A DNA stretch of 39,627 bases from Cytophagales bacterium (GCA_016124425.1 WGNT01000044.1:1-39627), one strand, 5' to 3'. Shown: positions 5,494 to 14,659, numbered from the stretch's first letter. Numbers and translations are program-made. Notes: generated by a model from the letters alone, not told the origin.

Positions 5494-5567
5494 CGGAATG
5501 GACGGGACTCGAACCCGCGACCTCCTGCGTGACAGGCAGGCATTCTAACCAGCTGAACTACCACTCC
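5494..5567 (-). tRNA. tRNA-Asp (GTC)
   Basis: The sequence folds as a normal cloverleaf. The acceptor stem is GGAGTGG with CCATTCC and discriminator G, the D loop has AGCTGGTTAGA, the anticodon stem-loop is CCTGC CTGTCAC GCAGG with anticodon GTC, and the T loop is TTCGAGT. CCA is not encoded. It is the only intact copy in a local family of five tRNA-Asp-like sequences, all on the minus strand. A terminator follows directly. Confidence 0.95.
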
Positions 5568-5801
5568 AATATTATTTCAAAGTTCTCACTAGCGACCTTC
5601 CCGACTTGTCGGGACAGGCATTCTAACCAGCTGAACTACCACTCCAATTTTATTTCAAAGCTCAACCTAGCGACCTTCCCGACTTGTCGGGACAGGCATT
5701 CTAATCAGCTGAACTACCACTCCAATTTTATTTAAAAGTTCTCATTAGCGACCTCCCCGACTTGTCGGGACAGGCATTCTAACCAGCTGAACTACTACAC
5801 T
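5568..5801 (-). repeat. Three tandem 78-bp units with partial tRNA-Asp
   Basis: Units start at 5592, 5670 and 5748 (GCGACC on the plus strand), exactly 78 bp apart. Each has about 54 bp matching the 5' part of tRNA-Asp (acceptor 5' strand, D arm and variable region, ending after GGTCGC) and a 24-bp spacer of conserved sequence (consensus AGTTCTCACTA next to a TTATTTCAA-like stretch). In every unit the anticodon arm is replaced by TCCCGACAAGTCGGGA. The T arm and 3' acceptor strand are absent. The distal unit at 5748-5801 is the most diverged. The units lie between the promoter at 5840 and the real tRNA, so they should be transcribed as its leader. Confidence 0.9.
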
Positions 5802-5839
5802 AATAATTTTTTCCGATTCGCTTGTCGATTATCGTGATG

Positions 5840-5869
5840 CAAATGTAGGCGGTTTATTTTATCTGACAA
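5840..5869 (-). promoter_or_regulatory. Promoter for the tRNA-Asp array
   Basis: On the minus strand TTG (5869-5867), 19 nt, TACATTTG (5847-5840) matches the Bacteroidota TTG/TAnnTTTG consensus. Transcription would start near 5833 and run through three partial tRNA units into tRNA-Asp. Confidence 0.65.
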
Positions 5870-6057
5870 AATATGGTTGAAAAAAAAATGCGCTTAATTT
5901 TTAGGGAGCTCTTTTTCAGGATGTTTATTTTCCTAATAGTTCTGGCTAACCTATTTTTGTAGATAGAACAGAACGATCTACGGTTTAAACATGCACCAAT
6001 TTGCCTAGTTCCTTCTAGCTGATGGGTATCGGAGGCCAATTATCACAAATTAATTTT

Positions 6058-6065
6058 TATCTTTG
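6058..6065 (+). promoter_or_regulatory. -7 element of accA
   Basis: TATCTTTG fits TAnnTTTG and lies 20 bp before the accA ATG, giving a very short leader. No good -33 TTG is seen. Confidence 0.5.
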
Positions 6066-6085
6066 TCCGTTCAAAAACTGGAAAC

Positions 6086-7033
6086 ATGGTATTAGAATTT
6101 GAAAAACCTATCGCAGATCTAGAGCTAAAGCTTAGCGAAATGAAAGATCTTGCTAAAGGTAAAAACATTGATCTGTCTACCGATATCAAATCGCTGGAGG
6201 AAAAAATTCAAGCCTTGAAAAAAGAAACGTTTCAAAACCTCACCCGGTGGCAACGCGTGCAGCTATCCCGCCACGCCGACAGACCCTATGCGCTTGATTA
6301 TATTTATGAGATGACAAACGATTTCATAGAACTGCATGGCGATCGGGGCGTCAAGGATGACAAAGCGATGATTGGGGGTTTAGGCGATATTGACGGCCGT
6401 ACTGTAATGTTCATAGGCCAACAGAAAGGCCGTAATACAAAGCAACGACAGGAGAGGAATTTCGGAATGGCAAACCCAGAAGGATACAGAAAAGCACTTC
6501 GTCTTATGAAAATGGCAGAGAAGTTCAATAAACCGATTGTGACGCTGATCGATACTCCGGGAGCATTTCCAGGAATTGAAGCGGAAGAGAGAGGGCAGGG
6601 AGAGGCAATAGCCCGCAACCTCCGGGAGATGTTTAAGCTAAAAGTTCCCGTGATTTGCATTATCATTGGAGAAGGGGCGTCTGGGGGCGCACTAGGGATT
6701 GCGATAGGAGATCGGGTGTTTATGTTGGAAAATACATGGTATTCTGTCATTTCTCCGGAATCATGTTCCTCTATACTTTGGAGAAGCTGGGATTATAAAG
6801 AACAGGCGGCCGAGGCACTGAAACTGACCGCCCCAGACATGCTACAACATCGGCTGATTGACGGTATCATTCCGGAGCCACTTGGAGGGGCCCACCGAAA
6901 TATGAAAGTAATGGCGGCGACGATCAAAAATACCATTAAGGATTCCCTAGCTGAACTTGACTCAGTTGGTTCCCTGCAACGTATGGATAATCGAATAGAT
7001 AAATTCTGTGCCATGGGGGTAGTGGTTGAGTAA
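6086..7033 (+). CDS. accA: Acetyl-CoA carboxylase carboxyltransferase subunit alpha
   Basis: The 315-residue cytoplasmic protein is the alpha half of the carboxyltransferase that moves CO2 from carboxybiotin to acetyl-CoA, the first step of fatty acid synthesis. The length is normal for AccA. Diagnostic stretches are [20 protein letters not shown], the [15 protein letters not shown] segment, the crotonase-like loop [20 protein letters not shown] and the oxyanion region [20 protein letters not shown]. The start ATG follows a TATCTTTG -7 element. No accD is adjacent, as is common in this phylum. The next genes encode a patatin lipase and an acyltransferase, so a lipid theme continues. Confidence 0.95.
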   Translation: MVLEFEKPIADLELKLSEMKDLAKGKNIDLSTDIKSLEEKIQALKKETFQNLTRWQRVQLSRHADRPYALDYIYEMTNDFIELHGDRGVKDDKAMIGGLGDIDGRTVMFIGQQKGRNTKQRQERNFGMANPEGYRKALRLMKMAEKFNKPIVTLIDTPGAFPGIEAEERGQGEAIARNLREMFKLKVPVICIIIGEGASGGALGIAIGDRVFMLENTWYSVISPESCSSILWRSWDYKEQAAEALKLTAPDMLQHRLIDGIIPEPLGGAHRNMKVMAATIKNTIKDSLAELDSVGSLQRMDNRIDKFCAMGVVVE

Positions 7034-7136
7034 TCGGGGTTCCGTCCAACTAAAATACCTGAGAGGCTATCTCTTGGACTTTTCTTTAACTAGCACAAAC
7101 AGCGCGTTAGACTGGCAGGTTTATTGCGCTGATTAG

Positions 7137-7955
7137 TTGTTAATCATCTCATTAAAAGCACTATTGGAAAAAAAAGCACGAATTGGAATAGCACTTTCTG
7201 GAGGCGGTGTTCGCGGTATTTCGCATCTGGGGGTCCTCAACGCAATGGACGAAGTGGGTTTAAAGCCCTCCGCAATTTCGGGTAGCAGTGCCGGGGCAAT
7301 CGTCGGGGTGATGTATGCCAAGGGATATGCACCGGAAGAAATTTTGGAAATAATTATTCAAACGAATTATTTTAAGTTCATGCGACCTTCCGTGAGCTGG
7401 AAGGGTATCCTTAAAATGGATCAATTTGTTCCGCTCTATGAAAAATACCTTGAGGTGGATTCTTTTTCGGCATTATCCATTCCCATGACCATGGCTGCTA
7501 CAGACTTACACCTCGGACAGACTGTCTATTTTTCCTCCGGAGAGATAATCAAACCCTTGATGGCGTCATCCTGTATACCGGGAATGTTTGAACCGATTTC
7601 TATCGATGGGAGGTTCTATATCGACGGTGGGGTGCTTAATAATATGCCTGTAGAACCTTTACTGGATTCCTGCGAGCTGATTTTTGGCGTAAACTGCAAT
7701 CACTTGCCGGTAGAACAAAATATTAGACATTTCAAAAGTTTGATCGAACGGACAGTTATTATGTCGATGAACTACAATGTATACAGCAGGCGGGGTATGT
7801 GTGACCATTTTATAGAACCTTCGGGTCTTGCTCGATTTGGCGTATTGGAAATAAAGAAAGCCAGGGAAATCTATGACATTGGGTACCACTTTATGAAATC
7901 CTACCTTGAACTCCATCCCAATTTGAATGCTGTTGTTCCTAACACTTTTAGTTAA
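7137..7955 (+). CDS. Patatin-like phospholipase
   Basis: The 272-residue protein is a patatin-fold serine lipase. The oxyanion loop GGGVRG lies near residues 21-26, the nucleophile motif GSSAG near 48-52, and the Asp of the Ser-Asp dyad is in IDGGVLNN near residue 163. It has no signal peptide, so it is likely cytoplasmic or membrane-associated and cleaves acyl esters of phospholipids. The start is unclear: an in-frame TAG immediately precedes TTG 7137, and the only other early start is TTG at 7164. An acyltransferase gene follows after 8 bp, suggesting an operon for phospholipid deacylation and reacylation. Confidence 0.85.
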   Translation: MLIISLKALLEKKARIGIALSGGGVRGISHLGVLNAMDEVGLKPSAISGSSAGAIVGVMYAKGYAPEEILEIIIQTNYFKFMRPSVSWKGILKMDQFVPLYEKYLEVDSFSALSIPMTMAATDLHLGQTVYFSSGEIIKPLMASSCIPGMFEPISIDGRFYIDGGVLNNMPVEPLLDSCELIFGVNCNHLPVEQNIRHFKSLIERTVIMSMNYNVYSRRGMCDHFIEPSGLARFGVLEIKKAREIYDIGYHFMKSYLELHPNLNAVVPNTFS

Positions 7956-7963
7956 CCGTTTTA

Positions 7964-8521
7964 ATGAAACTATTAGCACGATTTGTTTTTTGGATTACAG
8001 GCTGGAAAACATCCGGCGGAATGCCCGAAGGAGTAAAAAAGGCCGTTTTGATAGCTATTCCCCATACTAGCAACTGGGATTTGCTCTTTGCTCGGGCTGC
8101 GTTTTACCTTATGGAGGTTCCCGTAAAGTTTACAATCAAAAAGGAAGTCATGGTTGGACCCTTAGGATGGCTGATCAAGGCACTTGGCGGAATTTCCATA
8201 GACCGAAAGCGGCTTCCTGGAAAGCGGAAGTTAACCTATACGGAATTAATGATTCAGATGTTAAAGGATTCTGATGAATTAGTAGTCATGGTTACGCCTG
8301 AAGGTACACGTAAATATGCGCCAAAGTGGAAAAGCGGTTTTTATCATATAGCTCTCGGTGCGGGCGTTCCCATTTTGGTCGGATTTTTGGACTACAAGAA
8401 CAAGATAGCCGGTATCGGCCCATGCCTGTATCCTGATGGGAACATGGATGTTCAAATTGGGGAGTTGATGGCATTTGGGCGTACCATTCAGGGGAAATAT
8501 CCCGATCAGGGAATACGCTAG
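7964..8521 (+). CDS. Lysophospholipid acyltransferase family protein
   Basis: The 185-residue protein is of the PlsC/LPLAT type. It has the HX4D catalytic motif HTSNWD (residues 34-39) and the substrate motif PEGTRKYAPKWKSGFYHIAL (about 111-130). It is shorter than most PlsC proteins and lacks a long N-terminal membrane domain, like the compact acyltransferases common in this phylum. It starts 8 bp after the patatin stop codon and is probably cotranscribed with it. The probable reaction is acylation of a lysophospholipid or glycerophosphate; the substrate cannot be told from sequence. Confidence 0.85.
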   Translation: MKLLARFVFWITGWKTSGGMPEGVKKAVLIAIPHTSNWDLLFARAAFYLMEVPVKFTIKKEVMVGPLGWLIKALGGISIDRKRLPGKRKLTYTELMIQMLKDSDELVVMVTPEGTRKYAPKWKSGFYHIALGAGVPILVGFLDYKNKIAGIGPCLYPDGNMDVQIGELMAFGRTIQGKYPDQGIR

Positions 8522-8582
8522 TGTTTTAACAAAGAGGGCTGGTGGATTCTCTAGAGAAAAGTAACTAATTAATCCATCCTTT

Positions 8583-9542
8583 ATGATAAAACGCCAGTTC
8601 AAGCGGATCAAATCGCTTTCTTTCTTCAAAATCATCATCGACAGCGTAAAAGATTTCACCAGCAACGATTCCATTACATTTGCAGCTTCTACAGCCTTCT
8701 ATACGATCTTTAGTTTGCCGGCCCTTTTAATTATTGTACTCAATATAGGTGCAACTTTTTATTCCAAAAACGATGTTCGGGAGGAACTTTTAAATCAAAT
8801 TGGCTCCCTTATCGGTGAAGATAGCGTGGAAACCCTTGATCAAATTATGCAAAGCGTAACACTTAACGATCAGGTTTTTTGGTCCCAGATGGTGGGGATA
8901 GCTATCCTTGTCTTTAGTGCGACTACGGTGTTTGTAAGCCTTCAAAATGGAATAAACCACATATGGCACATCAAACCCAAGCCAGAAAGGGGACTTTTGA
9001 AATTTGCTGTAAATAGATTTTTGAGTTTTTCCATGGTTGCCTCTATAGGTTTCTTATTGATTGTATCCTTAGTAGCAGACGCCGTTTTGGTAATCGTGTT
9101 GAATTATTTTAGTGACCTGTTTAATGAGAATATGCTGATCTTTGCAGGAATTGCCAATGTGATCTTGGCACAGTCGCTTATGGTACTGGTGTTTGGCTTG
9201 ATGTATAAGATACTACCGGACGCCAGGGTAAACTGGAAGGATGTATGGCTTGGAGCTTTTGTTACGATGCTTCTATTTGCGTTAGGCAAATACCTCATTG
9301 GCGTTTATCTGGGAAATGCCGCGGTAGGTAACTATTACGGAACCGCAGGATCATTGGTCATTGTCCTCGTATGGGTATATTATTCTGTGGTGATTTTTCT
9401 GTTTGGGGCACAGATTACATACTATATCGCCGAAAACGTTGGAGGAAATATTATACCATCATCCCAAGCGGTAAAAGTAGAACTAATGGAACTGGAGGGA
9501 GATGTTGATTTTACCACGCCCACTAAGGCAAAAAAGAGATAA
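8583..9542 (+). CDS. YihY/BrkB family inner-membrane protein
   Basis: The 319-residue protein has about six membrane segments and the family's signature stretches: SNDSITFAASTAFYTIFSLP near the N-terminus, LQNGINHIWHIKPKPERG in the middle and NYYGTAGSLVIVLVWVYYS near the C-terminus. The tail after about residue 295 is charged and cytoplasmic. The family is often mislabelled as ribonuclease BN; its actual function is unknown. It follows the acyltransferase by 61 bp on the same strand and may belong to the same transcript. Confidence 0.9.
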   Translation: MIKRQFKRIKSLSFFKIIIDSVKDFTSNDSITFAASTAFYTIFSLPALLIIVLNIGATFYSKNDVREELLNQIGSLIGEDSVETLDQIMQSVTLNDQVFWSQMVGIAILVFSATTVFVSLQNGINHIWHIKPKPERGLLKFAVNRFLSFSMVASIGFLLIVSLVADAVLVIVLNYFSDLFNENMLIFAGIANVILAQSLMVLVFGLMYKILPDARVNWKDVWLGAFVTMLLFALGKYLIGVYLGNAAVGNYYGTAGSLVIVLVWVYYSVVIFLFGAQITYYIAENVGGNIIPSSQAVKVELMELEGDVDFTTPTKAKKR

Positions 9543-9780
9543 TCAGCATTCGAGCAATGGTAGCACCTTTAAGTCAACTCCTTTTCCCGGAAGAGTATCG
9601 AGCATATTAAAGTCAATACTTAATCAGTAGCGATAGACATCCTTTCTAATATATCCCTTTTAGCAGTAAACGGATAATCTATCATTCATCGAAAAATCGC
9701 TAGAAGGATATTGCTATAAGGCGACTCCTTCCTTCATAGGACCTATGGTTTAAACCCATATTTCCATTCAACAAGGAGGA

Positions 9781-9969
9781 CTAATCCCCCTTTTTTTTAT
9801 TCCCAGTTTCCGGATCAAACTCAGACACCTCTTTTTTCAAGACTTCTTCTGAGGAAATTTCTTGTTCTTTGGATACGTTGTCGGACTTCTTCGCAAAGAT
9901 TGACCTAAAAATAAAAACTAGTCCAACGACAATACCAATAATAATCAGAGCACCAATATATAATTCCAT
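9781..9969 (-). CDS. Small single-span membrane protein
   Basis: The 62-residue protein has one hydrophobic segment (about residues 4-22) followed by a highly charged tail, SKEQEISSEEVLKKEVSEFD, ending in KKKGD. I do not recognise a family. The start is ATG at 9969. The short length keeps confidence moderate, but the layout of one anchor plus an acidic cytoplasmic tail is coherent. Confidence 0.5.
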   Translation of the reverse strand: MELYIGALIIIGIVVGLVFIFRSIFAKKSDNVSKEQEISSEEVLKKEVSEFDPETGNKKKGD

Positions 9970-10094
9970 TTGTGATAGTTTAAGAATGGTTTAAAGAAAG
10001 ATTTTGTGTATTACGCCATAAAAAGCAATAACAATGCCTCTCTTATAATCTTCTTCAACAAATATCAGATTGAATCAAACTCCCGCAGCCCAAC

Positions 10095-10799
10095 CTAAAA
10101 AAGACTGCCTTGGACGGGCTGGAACTTGTGGGCGAACTGCGTACCTTTCAGCATTTCATATATGAACTTGAAAAAACTGTTTTTCCACACCTCCGCGTGT
10201 ATCTTTAACTCTTTAGGCTCATAGTCTACGGATCCTTTTACCCGCTCATACCCTATCATCAGGCTCCAAATGGCATAAAACGTTGTTTCGGGCTGGAGTT
10301 CTGGTCGTATACTTCCATCCCGAATACCTTTGGAAATTATTTTCACCCCTATGCCTGGAATATCATGCTGCACATGCAGCAACTTTTGAAAATAGGGGCT
10401 TTCCAACACCGGGGGAGGTATCATGGCTTGTTTTTCCGGGTCGTTGTAAAGCTTGAGTAGGCCCAGAAACTGAAGCACACACTCATAAAAAAAACGTTTT
10501 TCCGTTGTAAAACTGATAAAGTTTTCCACCAGCTCAGTAATATTCTCAAAACCTGTATTGTCCTTGCCTTTCGCGACGGTTTTGTTAAAAACATCCTTTA
10601 ACTCATCGATCCCCTTTTTGGTGATCGCCATGTAAAGGTCTTCTTTGCTCGTAAAGTAAAAGTAGGTAAGCCCTTTGCTGATTTTTGCCTGTTTAGCTAC
10701 CTCATCCATGGTCGTGTAGTGCATGCCTTTTACCGAAAACAGCCGGATGGCAGCTTCAATGATTTTTTTCTCCCTTTGTTGCCTTTCATAGACCCCCAT
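10095..10799 (-). CDS. TetR/AcrR family transcriptional regulator
   Basis: The 234-residue protein has an N-terminal TetR DNA-binding domain over about residues 8-58. The segments IIEAAIRLFSVKGMHYTT, then MDEVAKQAKISKGLTYFYF, form the helix-turn-helix. The C-terminal part is a variable ligand-binding helical bundle, and the ligand is not predictable. It lies 61 bp downstream of tyrS on the same strand and may be read from the tyrS transcript. No adjacent efflux or fatty-acid gene suggests its target. Confidence 0.9.
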   Translation of the reverse strand: MGVYERQQREKKIIEAAIRLFSVKGMHYTTMDEVAKQAKISKGLTYFYFTSKEDLYMAITKKGIDELKDVFNKTVAKGKDNTGFENITELVENFISFTTEKRFFYECVLQFLGLLKLYNDPEKQAMIPPPVLESPYFQKLLHVQHDIPGIGVKIISKGIRDGSIRPELQPETTFYAIWSLMIGYERVKGSVDYEPKELKIHAEVWKNSFFKFIYEMLKGTQFAHKFQPVQGSLF

Positions 10800-10860
10800 A
10801 TCAATTTTGGAAATGCATGCCAGTACCTGCAGTTGCTTGCTCGCGAAAAGCCTTCAATGC

Positions 10861-12153
10861 CTACTGATTTACCTTAACAATGTAATAATTCTTTTTTCCT
10901 TTTTGTACCAAGAGGTACTTGTTTTGCAGTAAGTTCAAGTGACTCACCGGAGCATTTGGATCGCTAATTTTCACCTTATTAATGCTAACACCTCCTCCCT
11001 GAATCATCTTGCGGGCTTCCCCTTTGGAGGGGAAAATCAGACTTTGATAGCAAAGAAGGTCCATCACGGATTGAAATTCGTTCAGTAACTTCGGGGTTAC
11101 CTCCACTATCGGCACACCGTCAAACACCTGCAAAAAGGTCCGCTCGTCCAGTACCGACAGATCCTCTAGCGAGGACTTACCAAACAATATCTCTGATGCC
11201 TTCATGGCTATTTCCAGCTCCTGTTCACCATGAACCAGCGAGGTAACCTGTGTAGCAAGCTCCTTTTGTAAAAACCTGAGGTGAGGTTCATTTCTGTGGG
11301 TGGATTCCAAACCTTCAATCGTTTGCTGATCCAAGGTGGTGAAAATGCGGATATATTTTGAAGCATCATCGTCTGAGACATTGAGCCAGAACTGATAAAA
11401 GGCATATGGGGAAGTTTTTTCCGGATCCAGCCAGACATTTCCCCCTTCGGTTTTGCCAAACTTGCTCCCGTCTGCTTTGGTAATTAAAGGGACGGTAAGC
11501 GCATAGGCTTCTCCACCGGCCATTTTACGTATCAGCTCTGTACCGGTAACAATGTTCCCCCATTGGTCGGAACCGCCCAATTGTATGCTACATCCCCGAT
11601 TTTTCCACAAATGGTAGAAATCATACCCCTGAATCAACTGGTAGGAAAATTCTGTAAAAGAAAGTCCGTTCCCATCTTCCAACCTTCGCTTAACGCTGTC
11701 CTTGGCCATCATATAGTTGACCGTGATGAACTTGCCGACGTCTCGGATAAAGTCTAAGAAAGAAAATTGGGACATCCAATCGTAGTTGTTTACGAGTTCT
11801 GCGCTGTTTTGTACCCTCCCTTCAAATGCCAGAAACTTCGCCAGCTGCCGCTGAATGCACGTAATGTTATGATCCAGGGTGGCTTTATCGAGCAGGTTAC
11901 GCTCTGCGGATTTGAAGGAGGGATCACCAATCATGCCTGTGGCACCACCTAGGAGTGCAACTGGTTTGTGGCCCGCCCGCTGAAAATGCACCAGCGTCAT
12001 CACACCCACCAAATGGCCGATATGCAAGGAGTCAGCCGTTGGGTCGAATCCCAAATAGGCGGAGGCCATTCCATTTTCCAGGTGGTCGGCTAAACCCGGA
12101 GTCATGTCCTGCAACATGCCCCTCCATCTTAATTCCGCAATAAAATCAGTCAT
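10861..12153 (-). CDS. tyrS: Tyrosyl-tRNA synthetase
   Basis: The 430-residue class I aminoacyl-tRNA synthetase joins tyrosine to tRNA-Tyr in the cytoplasm. The HIGH motif is present as LHIGH (residues 43-47) and the KMSKS counterpart as KFGKT (about residue 232). The tyrosine-binding stretch [14 protein letters not shown] and the [11 protein letters not shown] segment are typical of bacterial TyrS. A C-terminal S4 RNA-binding domain covers about residues 360-430 ([17 protein letters not shown]). Length and domains are normal. A TATATTTG -7 element (12190-12183) lies 30 bp before the start. Confidence 0.96.
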   Translation of the reverse strand: MTDFIAELRWRGMLQDMTPGLADHLENGMASAYLGFDPTADSLHIGHLVGVMTLVHFQRAGHKPVALLGGATGMIGDPSFKSAERNLLDKATLDHNITCIQRQLAKFLAFEGRVQNSAELVNNYDWMSQFSFLDFIRDVGKFITVNYMMAKDSVKRRLEDGNGLSFTEFSYQLIQGYDFYHLWKNRGCSIQLGGSDQWGNIVTGTELIRKMAGGEAYALTVPLITKADGSKFGKTEGGNVWLDPEKTSPYAFYQFWLNVSDDDASKYIRIFTTLDQQTIEGLESTHRNEPHLRFLQKELATQVTSLVHGEQELEIAMKASEILFGKSSLEDLSVLDERTFLQVFDGVPIVEVTPKLLNEFQSVMDLLCYQSLIFPSKGEARKMIQGGGVSINKVKISDPNAPVSHLNLLQNKYLLVQKGKKNYYIVKVNQ

Positions 12154-12182
12154 TTTTTGGCAGTTCTATTTTTATCAAGCTG

Positions 12183-12190
12183 CAAATATA
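12183..12190 (-). promoter_or_regulatory. -7 element of tyrS
   Basis: The minus strand reads TATATTTG, a full TAnnTTTG match, 30 bp upstream of the tyrS ATG in the intergenic space shared with the divergent esterase gene. Confidence 0.55.
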
Positions 12191-12324
12191 ACGTTTGCCC
12201 GTTAAGGAAGAAAAAAAATACGGAGATAGCCTTTTAGTGGCCGCAACAAGTACGTTGCCGGTGAGAATACATTCGGTTATTTTCACCGTTATTCCTATCT
12301 TGTCCTACTAATTAACGAAACCCA

Positions 12325-13584
12325 ATGAAGCAGGTATTTCTCTTGATGATCTTTGTATTGCACCAAGGAGTGCAGGTATATAGCCAAGCTTTTGTCCCCA
12401 ACTACGATGAAACCAACATTCCAATGTATGATCTGCCGAAGGTTCTATTAAACGCGGACGGTAGCGAAATCACTACTAAAGCAGCATGGGAAAAGCGTAA
12501 AGAGGAAATATTAGCGGTATTCGCCAGTCAGGTGTATGGGGAAAGCCCCATTTGGGACGGAGAGATGAAGGTTACCGAGCTTTCATCAAATCGAACGGCT
12601 ATTGATGGGAAAGCGATTCAAAAGGAAATTAAACTCACGCTACAGAGAGATGGAAAAGCAGTGGACCTTTATGTCCTAATATTTCTTCCCCGCCAGCAAA
12701 CGCCGGCACCCATGTTTCTGGGGCTAAATTTTTACGGCAACCACACACTTACTATGGATAAGGCTGTGTTGGTACCCCAATCATGGATGCGAAACAACGC
12801 TGATTTAGGCGTAGAGAACAACCTCCCATCTGACAAAAGCCGTGGTGCCCGTATGGCGAATTGGCCGGTTGGGGATATGATTGAGCATGGATATGGCCTA
12901 GCCACTCTCTATTATGGGGATATTGATCCGGATTTCGACGATGGATTTAAGAATGGTGTTCACGGCCTCTACGATTCGCCGCGTACCGAATCCTCATGGG
13001 GAAGTGTGGCTGCGTGGGCATGGGGACTTTCACGGGTGATGGATTACCTGACGACCCTTCAGGAAGTGGATTCGGAGCGGGTAGCCGTAGTCGGGCACTC
13101 CCGCTTAGGCAAAGCGGCGCTTTGGGCAGGCGCTATCGATTCCCGTTTTTCGATGGTAATCTCAAACAATAGTGGTTGCGTCGGCGCGGCGCTTTCACGC
13201 AGGCGATACGGAGAGACAGTGGGCAGAATTAACAGGTCTTTTCCACACTGGTTTGCCACCCGCTTTATTGCGTATAATGAGCAGGAAGATAAGCTACCTG
13301 TAGACCAACATCAACTGATAGCGCTTTTGGCACCGAAGCCAGTATATATCGCCAGCGGTGTGGATGACCAATGGGCGGATCCCAGGGGTGAATTCTTAGG
13401 TGGAGCGGAAGCCCTGCCGGTATACGAACTATATGGAAAAAGGGGGTTGTCACCCGAAGAATTTCCCCCTGTCGACCGGCCGCTTATGAGGCAGATAGGG
13501 TATCACATACGCAGCGGAGGCCATGGCATGCTTCCTTATGACTGGCAGCAATACCTACTATTTGCCAATATGCATTGGAAGTAA
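12325..13584 (+). CDS. CE15-type glucuronoyl esterase-like protein
   Basis: The 419-residue exported alpha/beta-hydrolase has a signal peptide at residues 1-21 (cleavage near VYSQA). It matches the carbohydrate esterase 15 layout. The nucleophile motif is GHSRLGKAALWAG (about residue 254), ISNNSGCVGAALSRRRYGE provides the conserved Arg-Arg and acidic residue, and the catalytic His is in SGGHGML near the C-terminus. Characterised CE15 enzymes cleave esters between glucuronic acid and lignin alcohols. In marine or soil Bacteroidota the substrate may differ. It is the first gene of a plus-strand run and is divergent from tyrS. Confidence 0.85.
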   Translation: MKQVFLLMIFVLHQGVQVYSQAFVPNYDETNIPMYDLPKVLLNADGSEITTKAAWEKRKEEILAVFASQVYGESPIWDGEMKVTELSSNRTAIDGKAIQKEIKLTLQRDGKAVDLYVLIFLPRQQTPAPMFLGLNFYGNHTLTMDKAVLVPQSWMRNNADLGVENNLPSDKSRGARMANWPVGDMIEHGYGLATLYYGDIDPDFDDGFKNGVHGLYDSPRTESSWGSVAAWAWGLSRVMDYLTTLQEVDSERVAVVGHSRLGKAALWAGAIDSRFSMVISNNSGCVGAALSRRRYGETVGRINRSFPHWFATRFIAYNEQEDKLPVDQHQLIALLAPKPVYIASGVDDQWADPRGEFLGGAEALPVYELYGKRGLSPEEFPPVDRPLMRQIGYHIRSGGHGMLPYDWQQYLLFANMHWK

Positions 13585-13681
13585 GCCCTATTGGAAATCA
13601 TCGCTAAGCTGACTTATCAGCTGTTGTCTTCCACATGGCTCCTATGATGCTGTAAATACTACCTTGTTTAAATTCCCACCT

Positions 13682-14659
13682 ATGGCAGAGAATAGACCAA
13701 AAATCACAGAAACGCCCCCAAGGGATGTCATCGAAGAATTGGAGGCATTAAACCAGGTTTTGGATAGGGTACTTCCCTTTAAGAAATTGGACCATAATGT
13801 ACTTATCGGGACGTGGAATATCCGATCCTTTGGCGGACTTACTGAGAAGTGGGCTGCCAGCGAAACCGATACGCCAAAACGCGACTTGCATTCGGTGGTA
13901 CTTATTGCGGAAATTTTGGCAAGGTTTGACATTGTAGCCGTTCAGGAAATCAAGGGCAACCTAAAAGCCTTCCGGCATATGCTCAAAGTACTCGGTGATC
14001 ATTGGAGTTTTATTTTGACGGATGTATGTGGTGGCGATGAAGGGAATGATGAACGATTGGCATTTCTCTTTGATACCCGAAAGGTAAAGCTTTCCGGCTT
14101 GGCTTGCGAACTCGTAGTGCCCAATGAAAAAATAGCATCGGTTAGCGAAGGCGCTTTTTCAAGACAGTTTGCACGGACGCCCTATGGAGTGGGCTTTAAG
14201 GTTGAGGATAAAACGTTTGTTCTGGTAACCTTGCATGTGCTTTATGGGAACAAAGTGAATGACAGGTTAGACGAACTGGAAGGGATTGCAATCTGGCTGA
14301 AAAAATGGGCCGCCGACATGCATGCGTTTGACCAAAGCCTGATCGTCTTGGGGGACTTTAATATTGAACGGAAAGGCGATCCCAGGTATGAGGCCTTTAC
14401 GTCAACGGGGTTGCGGGTGCCAACTGATTTGGAGACATTGCGGAGAACAGTGTTTGATAGAAACTCTACTTATTACACTCAGATCGCTTGGTTCGAAAGT
14501 AAGGACAATATACCTGAACTTTCATTTAAATACCTTCGGGGCGGTGTTTTCAATTTTGGTCCGCATGTGCTGAAGAATAGGGGATTGAGCCCTTTTCAGC
14601 TTTCTTGGAGGATTTCAGATCACCTCCCGTTATGGGCAGAGTTTTCCACAAGATGCTGA
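13682..14659 (+). CDS. Endonuclease/exonuclease/phosphatase family protein
   Basis: The roughly 325-residue protein has the DNase I-like fold. Active-site motifs are in order: GTWNIRSFGG (Asn), VAVQEIKGN (metal-binding Glu), HVLYGN, LGDFNIERKGDP (Asp/Asn) and SDHLPLWAEF at the C-terminus (Asp-His). I prefer ATG 13682 over the upstream TTG at 13664. No signal peptide is visible, so it is probably cytoplasmic. The substrate could be nucleic acid or a phosphoester; a PI-PLC-like gene follows 50 bp downstream, which would be consistent with a phosphoester role. Confidence 0.85.
   Translation: MAENRPKITETPPRDVIEELEALNQVLDRVLPFKKLDHNVLIGTWNIRSFGGLTEKWAASETDTPKRDLHSVVLIAEILARFDIVAVQEIKGNLKAFRHMLKVLGDHWSFILTDVCGGDEGNDERLAFLFDTRKVKLSGLACELVVPNEKIASVSEGAFSRQFARTPYGVGFKVEDKTFVLVTLHVLYGNKVNDRLDELEGIAIWLKKWAADMHAFDQSLIVLGDFNIERKGDPRYEAFTSTGLRVPTDLETLRRTVFDRNSTYYTQIAWFESKDNIPELSFKYLRGGVFNFGPHVLKNRGLSPFQLSWRISDHLPLWAEFSTRC

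Noticed and set aside
5277-5564. 95-residue minus-strand ORF starting MVVQLVRMPACHAGGRGFES
   Set aside because: Its N-terminal third is a translation of the tRNA-Asp gene and the rest is the wrong frame of the GIY-YIG gene.
5529-5735. Plus-strand ORF with repeated CRDRHSNQLNYHSN text
   Set aside because: The repeat is the antisense translation of the tandem tRNA-like units, not a protein repeat.
5568-5801. Possible CRISPR array
   Set aside because: The 78-bp units have conserved spacers, contain tRNA sequence and have no cas genes nearby.
5854-6039. 61-residue minus-strand ORF before accA
   Set aside because: Low-complexity basic text with no similarity; it covers the promoter region of the tRNA array.
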